A DNA stretch of 64,000 nucleotides from Cantharellus purpuraceus. Taxonomy: Eukaryota; Basidiomycota; Agaricomycetes; Cantharellales; Hydnaceae. Below the pieces are notes generated by a model. The model saw only the letters and a list, made by a program, of their open reading frames with translations. It was not told the origin of the DNA and made no database searches. Position 1 is the first letter of the stretch, and each line of letters opens with the position of its first letter. The translations under genes and the position numbers were made by a program. The stretch covers positions 62,001 through 126,000 of the forward strand of contig JALBUN010000027.1 in the NCBI GenBank assembly GCA_025174535.1. The letters run 5' to 3'. This document shows positions 35,232 through 46,202 of this stretch, piece by piece.

Positions 35232-35426
35232 GCATTGTGTTCCGTATTGTACCGTGTGTGACGCTCGCCCATTGTTACCCATAGTGTGACCCTTTAGATG
35301 TATTATTTGACCTCGCTATGAGCACGTACTTGGTGAGGGGGAAGCAACTAGATAAGACAAGACTCTTCGACATTAACCGTGTCCTCAAGGATCCTCGGTT
35401 CTCAATCATGAGCCTCTACGCACCTG
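35232..35426 (+). repeat. Dispersed repeat R3, copy 1
   Basis: About 195 bp, alignable with 52937–53137 (plus) and 58743–58948 (minus). It ends exactly where truncated family copy C begins. The best-preserved frame reads LFDLAMSTYLVRGKQ…KTRLFDINRVLKD, but this copy has a 1-nt deletion near 35290, so coding potential is doubtful. Confidence 0.85.
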
Positions 35427-35780
35427 CCGTGAGTAGCCATGCTGCTTCACATGCAGTCCCAAAAACTCATCTTTTGGGCCCCCACGGTGTTTGCGCAGCC
35501 CGATGCGGGTTACAAAGATGTCATCGGCGTCTTTGGCTGCCCACATCGGCATATCTTGTGCCATGTCCCCTGCATAAAGCACGATCGATGGGACCCATCT
35601 TGCACAGAACTGATCACGGATCCATAGTAAATCATAACTGGAGTAACCCGTTATGCAGTCGTGGATCCAGGTGTAGGAACGTTGAATACTGTAAACGACA
35701 AGTAGTTTCCAGGCCAGCAGCAAAACGCGGCGAGGTTCCTTCATGGCGATCCACATGACCGATATATATGATGAGAACAT
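35427..35780 (-). pseudogene. Unknown three-exon family, copy C (truncated)
   Basis: ATG at 35780, then exon 1 sequence close to copy D (MKEPRRVLLLAWKLLVVYSI, DADDIFVTRIGLRKHRGG) up to KQHGYSRQ. There it is cut off at the boundary with repeat R3. The second and third exons are absent. It keeps a full promoter and is arranged head to head with copy D. Confidence 0.85.
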
Positions 35781-35811
35781 TGTGTGAGGAACATGGACAG
35801 CGAGTAGTGTA

Positions 35812-35883
35812 TTTTATATAGCACAGCTCACTAACCTGATGAGCGTCACATGATTGAAGGTTTTAATTTGCGCCTCGAGGCAG
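35812..35883 (-). promoter_or_regulatory. Promoter of family copy C
   Basis: TATATAAAA (35812–35820) and CTGCCTCGAGGC (35872–35883), 32 and 92 nt before the ATG, on the minus strand. The gene behind it is truncated. Confidence 0.65.
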
Positions 35884-36079
35884 TTTCGTGGGGGGGCACA
35901 GATAATGAATGACTCCCAGTCGACAGTCTGGGGAGACAAAGGGTCATCCTAAAACGTAGTTGGCACAACACGACAACTACTGTCTGATCAGTGCCAACTA
36001 CATTTAGGATGGCCTTAAGTCTCCACAGATTGCCGACTGGGAGTCATTAATCATTCATTAGCTGTGTCCCCCCGCGAAA

Positions 36080-36151
36080 CTGCCTCGAGGCGCAAATTAA
36101 AACCTTCAATCATGTGACGCTCATCAGGTTAGTGAGCTGTGCTATATAAAA
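36080..36151 (+). promoter_or_regulatory. Promoter of family copy D
   Basis: CTGCCTCGAGGC (36080–36091) and TATATAAAA (36143–36151), 92 and 32 nt before the ATG at 36183. Spacing equals that of copy C and is within a few bases of B. Confidence 0.7.
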
Positions 36152-36182
36152 TACACGACTCGCTGTCCATGTTCCTCACACA

Positions 36183-37418
36183 ATGTCCTCATCATATCTC
36201 TTGGTCCTGTGGATCGCCATGAAAGAACCTCGCCGCGTTTTGCTGCTGGCCTGGAAACTACTTGTCGTTTACAGTATTCAACGTTCCTACACCTGGATCC
36301 ACGACTGCATAACGGGTTACTCCAGTTATGATTTACTATGGATCCGTGATCAGTTCTGTGCAAGATGGGTCCCATCGATCGTGCTTTATGCAGGGGACAT
36401 GGCACAAGATATGCCGATGTGGGCAGCCAAAGACGCCGATGACATCTTTGTAACCCGCGTCGAGCGGCGCAAGCACCGCGGAGGCCCAAAAGATGAATTT
36501 CTGGTGCTATATGTGAAACAGCATGGCTACTCACGGCATACTGTCATTGTCATGAGGAGGATGACAGACGTCCCCTTCATTAGCAAGGGGGTGGTTGAAG
36601 CGTGGTACATGTTCACCCACAGGGTTGCTTTTGGGCCCCGCGCTACACGTGGTATGGCTTCAGCATTTAACACAAATGTTTATCCGTACTAACATCAGGC
36701 CAAAGATATGTTATGGTTTTCATGTGATGGCAGGGACGATTTCATTGCCTACTCATCAGCTTGGATGCAGCCATCACTCGCATGGGACGACGATGGCTAC
36801 AAGCTCGCCACTCTTTCAGTCACCGGAGACCACTTCTCCGTGTCACAGCTTATCGCCCTTGCAGACGCGGTCCATGTCTGCGGCCAGGAGAAAAGCATCC
36901 AATGGTTTGCACAGACGGTCTATTCGATAATCGAGGCTTCTTGCCCGTCTGATGCGACTTCAGAAATGAAGCATAGGCACTATGAAGTGAATTGTGCTGA
37001 AGTAGAGCCAGCGTGCACGGATGCCATAAAACTTGAATATGAGAAGAGGTGGAAGGCGTTCGAGCCCCGCATCCGTGCTAAGAGACTGGCCAAGATACAG
37101 GAGGTGGGTGTTCTCATAACTGATTAGACATGTCTTACAGAGACAATTATGATGCAGCTTGAGTCAAGGGTGAGGAAGGATAAGGAAGCAGCGATGCTTA
37201 GGTCCCGCAATACTGCACACCTTGGCATTCTTCATTGGATTTCAGGCGTGGAACGTACGTACAGACGCAACATGAAGACATTATGCAGGGGTCTTAAGGA
37301 TGAAGAAGCTTGGTTAGCGTTGGCAGAGGCTCGCAGTGCAGGATCTCTAAAGATTCCCCGTTCCTTCGCTACACGCATCCGCCAATGGCTTGGTCTTGAA
37401 GCCTCTACTCCTCCATAA
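36183..37418 (+). CDS. Unknown three-exon family, copy D
   Basis: Exons 36183–36651, 36706–37103 and 37158–37418; both introns 54 nt; 375 aa. The first intron runs from GTATGG to an AAAG acceptor with a TACTAAC branch sequence; the second from GTGGGTG to GATGCAG. Joins give TRDMLWFSCDG and AKIQELESRV. Landmarks: hydrophobic N-terminal segment (VLLLAWKLLVVYSI), DMPMWAAKDADDIFVTRVER, DEFLVLYVKQHGYSRHTVIV, YKLATLSVTGDHFSVSQLIA, WFAQTVYSIIEASCPSDATS, and a charged, helical-looking C-terminal region ending WLALAEARSAGSL…WLGLEAS. This is the best full-length member. No known domain recognised; possible membrane-associated protein by the N-terminal segment only. About 190 bp of 3' flank is shared with copy B. 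Confidence 0.75.
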
Positions 37419-37609
37419 GTCGTCATATGATAGATTGAATTCTCTGACACTCTGTATTTCTGTCTTTTGGACTCGTCCATAGAATCCTAATTAGGCCGTC
37501 TCTCTCCAGAAGTCACTTTTCTATTGTCCCGTCATATTTGACCATCCTCGAAGACCATCCACGGCTAGGGCAGCCATGACACGCCCCACGTCCCTTCCGC
37601 CAATGTCCC

Positions 37610-40600
37610 TCTGAGCCCGCGTAAGTGCCTGAGTATTAGTCCTGCGTGGCCCTTAAAGCTTGAAGCGAAGGCACGCCAAAAATCATGACCGATGAAAGAG
37701 TGAGTGATGCTAGACATAAGTTTCCGATGCATAGTATTCGCGAGAGACTTTGCCTAGTCATATATAAAGACTGATCCCCTAGTTGTATCGCTTGATTTCG
37801 GTAGTCCATTCCCGTGGCTTGCTCAAAGGACTGGGAACATTTGACACCAGCCTTCAGCTGTTGAAGAAAGATTTTCCTTGACCCCGACCCCAGAAGCATT
37901 ACTATTGTTGTGCCTGAATTCCAGATCAGCGCTGACCTTCAGTATGGCGACTCGGAGCGACAGGTCTGTCACGACAAATTAAACTTGTTTTCCTAAGAGT
38001 CACGGAAAGAACACAGGCACGGCAATGTCGCAACCAGCACATGTCTATCATGATGGCCTCCATCCAAGTTAAGCAAGATGCATTTCAACGGACGGGTAGA
38101 TCACCATCAGACACGGCCCTCTCTCCTTTGAAGACAATCAACGAGGATCTGGAACATGGGATGAACCCGCACTCGCCTCGTTCAATCCATTGCCTTCGTC
38201 TCAAGAGGAGCGCAATTGCAATTACTTCATTTTGTCACCGGAGCAACCGCGGCTAGTACATCTGGATTAACGATATTAGGATGGGAGATCTTGGTCGGGT
38301 CACTTGAAGCAGAACTTTCGGCCTCTCGGCAGAAGAGTGAAGCTATGTGAGGCGGGCTCTAGCAAATGACCCGATGTCGCTGCAAAGAAAAGGCATCATC
38401 ACATCAGTACAATTTATTCCAAAAAGTGAGCAATGCACTACCGCGGTTGAAATACAGGCTCACCTTTCTCGGCTTCAGTATTAGAAACACGAAATCACTA
38501 CTTATGCGAGCCATGCATAATGCATAACGGGTCCAAGCTAAATAATCAAGTCCCAATGTGTTGACCTCGCTGTCTAGTTGAGTGCATCATAATCTAACCA
38601 GATAAGTCTTAAATCTCCAAGAAGCAGAAACGATCAGAGTTTACATTCTGAAGTAATATATACATGTCTCTCCCTTACGGGTCTCCCCAACGTAGGCACG
38701 AAGCGACGTCAGCGCGATCTTGGGATAAAGAGAAATCTGTCTCCCTGCAGTACTAGGCTCAAGACCCACGTCGTGTACGTCCAAAAGAAGACGAGAGCGA
38801 GGTGGACCCCAAATATCAACCTGCGAGGTGAAATACTTTCAAGGGGAACCTTACGTACACCAGTAGCCTTATATATCGCTTCCGGGCGCCAGTTGCAAAC
38901 GCACAGACCACATTCGCGCTTTTGGAAGAAATCGTGTCTACAGGCTCCTCCCCGTGGAATATCTACTGACCGTTGTCACCAATAAGATTGGTTTTAATGT
39001 TTGAGGACCAACCAGCCCCGAGTCGCTCCACTCGTGCCTAAACACTTCATTTAACTCCAAGTCGTCGCACTGCCACCATCATGATTTCATAAAGGACGTC
39101 GAACTGCTAATCGCTCCCAGGAAGAGGGTGAATTGTCCCGGGGTCACGATATCCACGCTCAGATCTAAACCAAACCATAGTTCATGGCCGTCATCCTCAA
39201 ACAATCTCTTGGCGAATGTGTGGCTACGATATCTGATTACGCCGTCCACAAGCACACGCATTTCACAACTTGTATGTACTTGCCATCAACCAAATCCCCA
39301 ATTGAAGCGGGCACTGACTAACGTTCAGGAACTGGAAATTAGCCATAGGCTATTCTCACGACGTCCAAAGAAAGCATTGAGGGTATCCTTATACTGAATG
39401 AGCTTTCCGAGCCTCCTTATACTATATATTACGGGAAGCACTATCACGCATGCGGCATCTCGCTATTGTGGATTCAGAGCTCTGATTATACACACGTCCT
39501 TTCAGTCCCTCATCTGGTACCCCAAAACGTCTTTGCTGGAAATGTGTAGTGTCTGACATCATTATACAGCACTTCTATATATATATTACTTCGTGGCCCC
39601 AGATGCCGTTCTTGACGCCGTCCCCCTGGATACGATACGGTAATTCTACGAGGGGTTTCTAGCGCTCTTCGATCCAGGAATTTCAAAACATGTCGCGAAC
39701 GCGTGTACCTGTGATAGGAAGCAGAGCCCCTTAAACCCTTGGTCCGGTGGTGGATGATGAACATGCCGGCGAGAGACCAGCCCCACCAGTCTATTGAGAA
39801 CAGCAGACCGCGGATCCAACAATAGCAGCCGAAAAATCCCACAAAATCATATATTGCCGCTGTCAAGCATTTCTGGAACAAATGGCTCTGTAGTTTGGGG
39901 GTAAAGTTATCTCCATCATTTCCCAGTGCTTATATCTGTTGCCATATGGTCGAACCTCCGGCGTTACAATATATATTGGCGAAGAAACCTGAGACCACTC
40001 CATTTAGACCCCCTTCGTGTGTGAGCGGTCCCAATGGTTCCCTCCTTCGTCGTATCTGTGCGGCCAAGACCTCGATAGCAGGTCAGCTATCAACTGAAAA
40101 CAGGCGAATTGATCTTCACCGGCATTTAGGATTCCTCCTGCTTACCCCGCCCTTCATTCAAATATGTATGCCAGAAACAGAGTATCAACCCATCGTGGCT
40201 GGCTGTCCGTAACATCTATCACTCTGACTAGTTTCTACAGTGCACTCGAGAATTCGAGTTGACACAGTGTAGACGTGTTTGGCGCGCTTACCACGTGCAA
40301 CACAATAGATGAGAGCTCCTCTCCCTGAGGGCCACGCAGTTTCGTTCATGCCTCCCATGGAGAATGCGATCGCAACGCCGCAATGGTCGCATAACCACAA
40401 AGTGTTTGGGGTTGCAAGGTGAGTCAAACTCTCCCGTGGGACACTTGTGCTGATTGAGCCCACGCGCTATGTCCCCACACCCTCAGCTCCTGCGTTTCAT
40501 GACGAAAATAGTCGATGTTATGCTTCATATATATGTGGGCTCCCAATCGGGTCACGTATCTACAGGATCGTTAGGTGGATGGACTACTTCTAGGAAGGTG

Positions 40601-41041
40601 AGGTGTGCCGGCTCCATCCCATTGTCACCTCGTACGGCCATCCCTCAGGATCCCTTCACTTGCAAACAGGCTTGTCTTGAGCATGAGACCATGTTTTGTG
40701 GACACACAACTTTCTCGCACGATCAGAATGCCTGGACTTGTAGATTGCGGACGCACAAGGAGAAACTATAATCACCAGATTTCATAGCATGCGAGTGCCT
40801 CCGGTCGAAGCTACGTTCACGTGCAACGGTAGTACGTTACCACAATCATTCTGATCTTGAGCGGAATATCAACACACTGAAAAATAGCTGCATTCCAACA
40901 ATTTGCGCAGGATATCGGCGCCGGGAATCAGCCACATGCACTGACGCCACCATATATTGCGGTTGGAGGTCTGAACCAGTTAGTACTATCCACAATTGCG
41001 GCCACAGCCATTCAAACTGATTGGCTCTAACAGGTCCCATA
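37610..41041. other. 3.4 kb without an intact gene
   Basis: A minus-strand relic at about 39079–39261 (RLFEDDGHELWFGLDLSVDI, TPGQFTLFLG) matches the fragment near 18300. Otherwise open frames are short and unsupported. Confidence 0.45.
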
Positions 41042-41590
41042 ATGGGTCACGACAGTGGCAACGCCGGAGATGCGCCATCAGCCAACACAGTTGTCACCGT
41101 GGAGGACAGTCCCGCCAACACTCCAACTGCATTGGGACCATATCGACAAAGAACACGGTGCGCACGACAGTGACGGAGTCGAAGACATTCACCATCTGCA
41201 ATCCTACAAGCAGGACCGTCATAACGAGACTGCAGATTTTATCCTTACCGGGGATGCAAAGTGTAGCATGTCAATGCACCAGGCATGCCGGAAGAACAAG
41301 AAATCTAGGAATAAGGATGTTTTCGCGTCATTGATTCCACGCGATGCCAGCGGTCCATGGCATTCGTCACAGACAGCTTGGCCTAGAACACTCCACTATC
41401 ATCAATACTGAGGCCAAGAAGAAGTGGTCGTTGTACTTGATCCGATGCCCGCTGCAGAACTGCTAGGACCATGATCCTGACGCTCTCTTCGAGCGCCCAG
41501 ATATCGTTGTGTGACACATGGAGACTCCAGGAAAAACGGAAAACCTAAGACCAAACAAAATGCGAGGAGTTGGACATTACCCAATGTGGA
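41042..41590 (+). pseudogene. Degenerate gene with zinc-finger-like end
   Basis: Starts at an ATG (MGHDSGNAGDAPSANTVVTV), shifts frame near 41140 to a charged stretch (HLQSYKQDRHNETADFILTG, CRKNKKSRNKDVFASLIP), and ends with RCPLQNC and, after a further frame change, DPDALFERPDI and METPGK. The end is paralogous to the minus-strand relic at 3529–3723. Frameshifts and stops show that it is decayed. Family not identified. Confidence 0.35.
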
Positions 41591-44500
41591 ATTCTTGGAA
41601 TGACGAGGCCAGACATCTAATTAGGCAGTCTCTTGGAGAGTACATCAGAATATATCATGCCTAAGGCGGGTACCTACAAAGTCACACCGGTGTACCATGG
41701 TGTTAGTGAAAGAGTTTATATGCTAGGAGGACAAGGAGTACTTGAATAAGGGGAACCAGGTCACATGATGGCTGGCACTCGGGTCGGTCATTGCCGCTGC
41801 GGAGCACTGCATCACTCGGATAGTGGCTGAATCTTTTGTTCAAAGGAATTTATTAAAATTTGAATAGATCGTATTTTGGTCTTGGTAACATTATTCGCTA
41901 CTACCATCCTCGAGAAATCTTACGAGACGTTTCGCACGAGTTCCCGTATATACATGGCGTACTAATCAACAGCACAGGTCAAATAGCGCTCAGAAAAAAA
42001 TAAATAAATCAGTCCATGTGGCGTGTGAGAGCCTGCAGCCAAGCCAGACCATTTTGCGCTGAGGGTGTACGCCAACGTCCGAGTCCAGTATCTTTGGAAG
42101 CCAAAGGGACGCCTTATTACAGCAATAAGATTTCACAGCACTGGATGTCCTAGTGTGGCCCTTCTCCGCGCCCGCCTGTGACATCAGTGCCCTCCCCTTA
42201 GCCACCGGCCGATGACATATTACCCCATCGCACAGCGCGCGTTCGGAGAGATCCTACCCCTACACAGTACAGATCGACATCCCGTAGACCGGGCTCAGAG
42301 AAGGCGCCGGGCCACGTTGTTTGCCACCCTAGAATTTCCTTTCATAGGGAAGAAGGCTCGTCAATCATGCGAGGCGCGACCCGTCAAAAATCAGTGGTAT
42401 ATAATACGGGTTATTCAGCTCAGTTAGGCCGACGATACATATTGTCAGGGGGAATTAATATCATCCGATAACATGTCGCTGGTATGGGCTCGACGGCGAG
42501 AACTAGCGAGCGCGCATGAAAGTTAGTGGTAGAGATATTTGATAACTTGGGGTGGTCAGTTTTGACCTGATATACGCCGAGTGGCGTGAGATGCAGTGGT
42601 ACGGGCATGATGGGTACTTGAATGGGACACTCCTGCATGGCTGAGCGACAGTAGTGAGGCATTGAAAGGTTGCATCTCCGAGTGTTCGCAACTCCTTTGG
42701 CACGTTAGCAGCCTTTTAAGTCTAGAGCGCTGGCATAGCATGTTTCTATTGCCGGGTATGAATATAAATACCCTCTCATCCCCACGCTCAGGTCGTGCAA
42801 TCGTAACTGGACGCTCAGCTGCAGGTCTTGGTGTGTGAGTCCGTGAATAACGGACCAGCTGTTTTTTTTAGGAGCCTAGAGGCGAATGTCCTTTCCCGAC
42901 GGGCGCGACGAATATCCCAAGCAACGGGCAGTTCTTGGCTTGGTAGTAAAAGGCAAGAGGCGGTTGATCATGGTTACAAAGAGTCTCTAGCTGACCCGTG
43001 GGTTGATCGAGTATTGGGCTACAGGTTTTTGAATCTAGAAAAGGTGGAAAAAACGAAATGTCAAGTCGTCTGTTGATTTTCTTGGACCCGAAATAACCCA
43101 ATATGGGAAGATTGTCTGCTTTTTCCTCTTGATGTAGTGAACGGTGGAGTCTCTCCAGAATCGTTCGCGATGAAGAGTATCGTGTGCGACTTGAGCCCTC
43201 TATCGAAGCCAAGACAATGATGTCACGTTAGCTGTGCACGTCAGCTTTGTGTCACATAGTCGATATGATACATTTTTGGTGTACCTGCCCACCTAAATTT
43301 GGACTAACAAATCTATGCCGCTGCTCCATCACGTTGTTTGATCCTCTGGATTGCGGATCACGTTCAACGTAACAGTTACCGCCGCCCCCCAATTCACTTT
43401 CAAATATCTCAGATTACCAGATTTCGAATGCGGTGTGGTTCACATAATTGGCCGGGAACAACGTCCAGATATTGATTGATTTTTTTCCCCTTGTCCAGAA
43501 CGCAGCATAGATATGGCTGCTGCTACTCATTTAGGATACTCACCACGCCGAGAGACGCAGCCAGAGTGTGCGCGACGTGTGGATGTGAAGAGTTGCCTGC
43601 CAAGAGCATTCCGTGGACCCAAGCCGTGATCGGCTGTTGGAATAAGGGGGTTGGATATCGAGGCATACAGTGATGAACCATCTTCAAATGCGACACTTCC
43701 CTGCAAAAAGATCATCCGTGATGTCTGGGCACGGCTTAAGGAACAATCCAAGCCTACAGAGAAAAACCTGTAAGGCGTCCGATCGTTGAGACACACACTG
43801 CTTGACTACCATTGTCGGTAAAGTGGCGATCCTGGCCCCACAAACTGGTCACGGTAACCTTAGTTTAATTCACATCTTGAAAAGAGAAAAGATAACTTCT
43901 CCAAAGTGCTGTGCTGCATTGTGCTGTGTTCTGCCTTGTCCTAAATTAGCGTTCGGGGATGCTGAGGGCATGCGTCGTTCAGGCTGCAGTGCCTGCCAGC
44001 GGCGAAACAGACCCCGGCAGGCCGAGGGATTGGGGGTAATTGTTTTCGAGAGTTTTTCAACGTGAGTGACGAACAAGTGTGGAAAGGCCCAGAATAAATT
44101 GGGAAGTCCGACGGTCTGAAGTGTCGGAAACCCAGCGGTCACGGTGTTCTATCCGTGATGCGCGGGGGGGCAACCTGAACTTATCAGCGAGTGCCGTGTC
44201 TCTGTTTATAACGTGTTTGACAGGCTCAAGATGTAGAAGCAAGGAGAGCAGTGATGTTGATGATCAAGGCCGTCATCGAAGGGACGCACTTTTCTGCTCA
44301 GGACTTGTGACGAGGACGCGCGGCAAGACGCTGCATCTTGAGGCCGCCATATATTACGAGTTCACATTTCTTTTCCATTTTCCACCCACAGGAAAAAACA
44401 TGGCCCGGCATCGGCAATGTTTATAGTATGAAACCCATTTGTTGTTTCGTGCGCCCGGCGGCGCAAGGTGTTTGCTGGGATAACAAGAAAAAAAAGCATC

Positions 44501-46202
44501 CCAACCGTTAATAGCGTCGACGCATTTGATGACGAATTTAGCGGCAAGAAAAGGTTATCAAGATGACGTAAGCGCTTTTTCGCGGAAGATTGGGCGTTCG
44601 AGAGGGCGTTGTTCTGTCACCAACTTGATCACGAAGTAACGTCAGAGTTAAGTTTAGCATTACCTTGTAGGGTCTTTGTATTTGGGGTTAGGGTCAGAGT
44701 TCTGTACTTATCAAGCCTTTTAATGACGGTCGACTATAACCCTGCATAGCCGCTGTCACTGGGAGTTACAAAAAACCACTTATTTATCCAGGGCGCCCCC
44801 CCACCTTGAGCAAGTCTAACGCATGTTGAAGCACAAGATACGCGAAACACGGCAAAATGTGCAGCCACACTCGGCTTTGGCCCCCTGGCAGCTTGTGGTG
44901 GAATGTTGAAGTTGATTTGCTACGTGGCTAGCACCATCACCGTTACGGTAACCGTGCAGATGGGCCCAGATCCGATATACCATAGGTGCTGTCGTACACT
45001 CGTGCTTAGCCGTCGACTTCCGAGGCTTACATGTCATGATCCCTCTCGTAACATATGAGACTCCGTCAGCCTTTAAACTCCGACACTCAGCTTGGGGACG
45101 GAAACCGTGTGTGGCCATCATCACTCCGTGCGTCTGCACCTGCACGGCTCTTACGCGGGGGGTTTGGCTCAAACATTAAGCTTCAAGCTTAGCGAGAGAC
45201 CCCTTCGCCGCTGCTGCCAGGCGAGACGAGAGAGGGTTGTCATAGTATATCAGCGCTCCCCCTCCCCTCCCCCCCCCCAGCCCGACTCGGGAGGAGCTGC
45301 CATTTGATTCGAGGGCATACTCGAGTCAGAAACGGGGAAATCGTCATTCCGACGGGCCAAGCGACAGCCCTTTCCGAGGTCCCAATCTCTGTCAATTTAA
45401 CAAGAAGAGCGGGAGGCCGCTTAGATGGCAGCCCTGGTAGAATGCAGCCACCCTCATGGGATGCTTTTGTCGCAGCCATGTAACTTGCATAGGGGGTCCA
45501 TTGATCGGTGCATTAAGGTTTTGAATAGAGCGTTTCTGAAACACGTGCGTATTGGGCAAGTTAAATTATCAGGTACGGAATTCAGTTTTACTTATGCTTC
45601 CTGGCTCCAAAATCTATTCTATTACATTACGCCATCATCCAGAAGAACAAGTGAAACGAACGCCGCCAAAATGAATCAGTCATATCAGTCTGGGCACACC
45701 CATCTCACATCATGATCTGGCCATGTTCGATGGGGCTAGACCCCATACGAGCAATGAGTGTCGCTAGACTTATGCGTGAGGTAGCCGAGTGTAGTGTGGC
45801 ACACGACCAGCATCAAAATTCCAGTTTCTCCAAGTTGGGTAACTCTACATGTACAATTTGTTGGTTTTAGAATGTAGCCCGGAAATTCATCATCGTCAAG
45901 AACGGTTAGAGCATTGCGAGGGCGGGAACACGAACGCACGCAAGCCACCAAAACACCCGGAAATAACGGAGGGTAGTGTGGATGCGGACGTACGTGGGGT
46001 ATACAACAAGGAGGAAATGCATAGCGGTGGGACGGCGCGAGTCGAGTTTGCAAGCAAGCAAGAAACACAGCAAGGAAAAGATAGCGGGTAAAAAAAAAGG
46101 ATAGGAAATTAAGATGGCATGCGCGGGAGGCAACTTTAGTAAACAAGAAAAACCGCGAGGACCGACGGCGTGTGCTGGTCGAGAGGGGGGAAAGGCCACA
46201 TC
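41591..46202. other. 4.6 kb without a recognised gene
   Basis: Open frames up to about 135 codons occur on both strands with no domain support. A TATAAATA-type sequence near 42766 has no obvious gene behind it. A C-rich tract lies near 45255–45282. Confidence 0.45.

Larger units (their letters stand above)
35427..36536. repeat. Large inverted repeat around copies C and D
   Basis: Left arm about 35427–35965, right arm about 35992–36536, spacer 26 nt. The innermost arm ends are GTAGTTGGCA and TGCCAACTAC. Arms cover promoter plus most of exon 1 of each gene. Confidence 0.9.
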
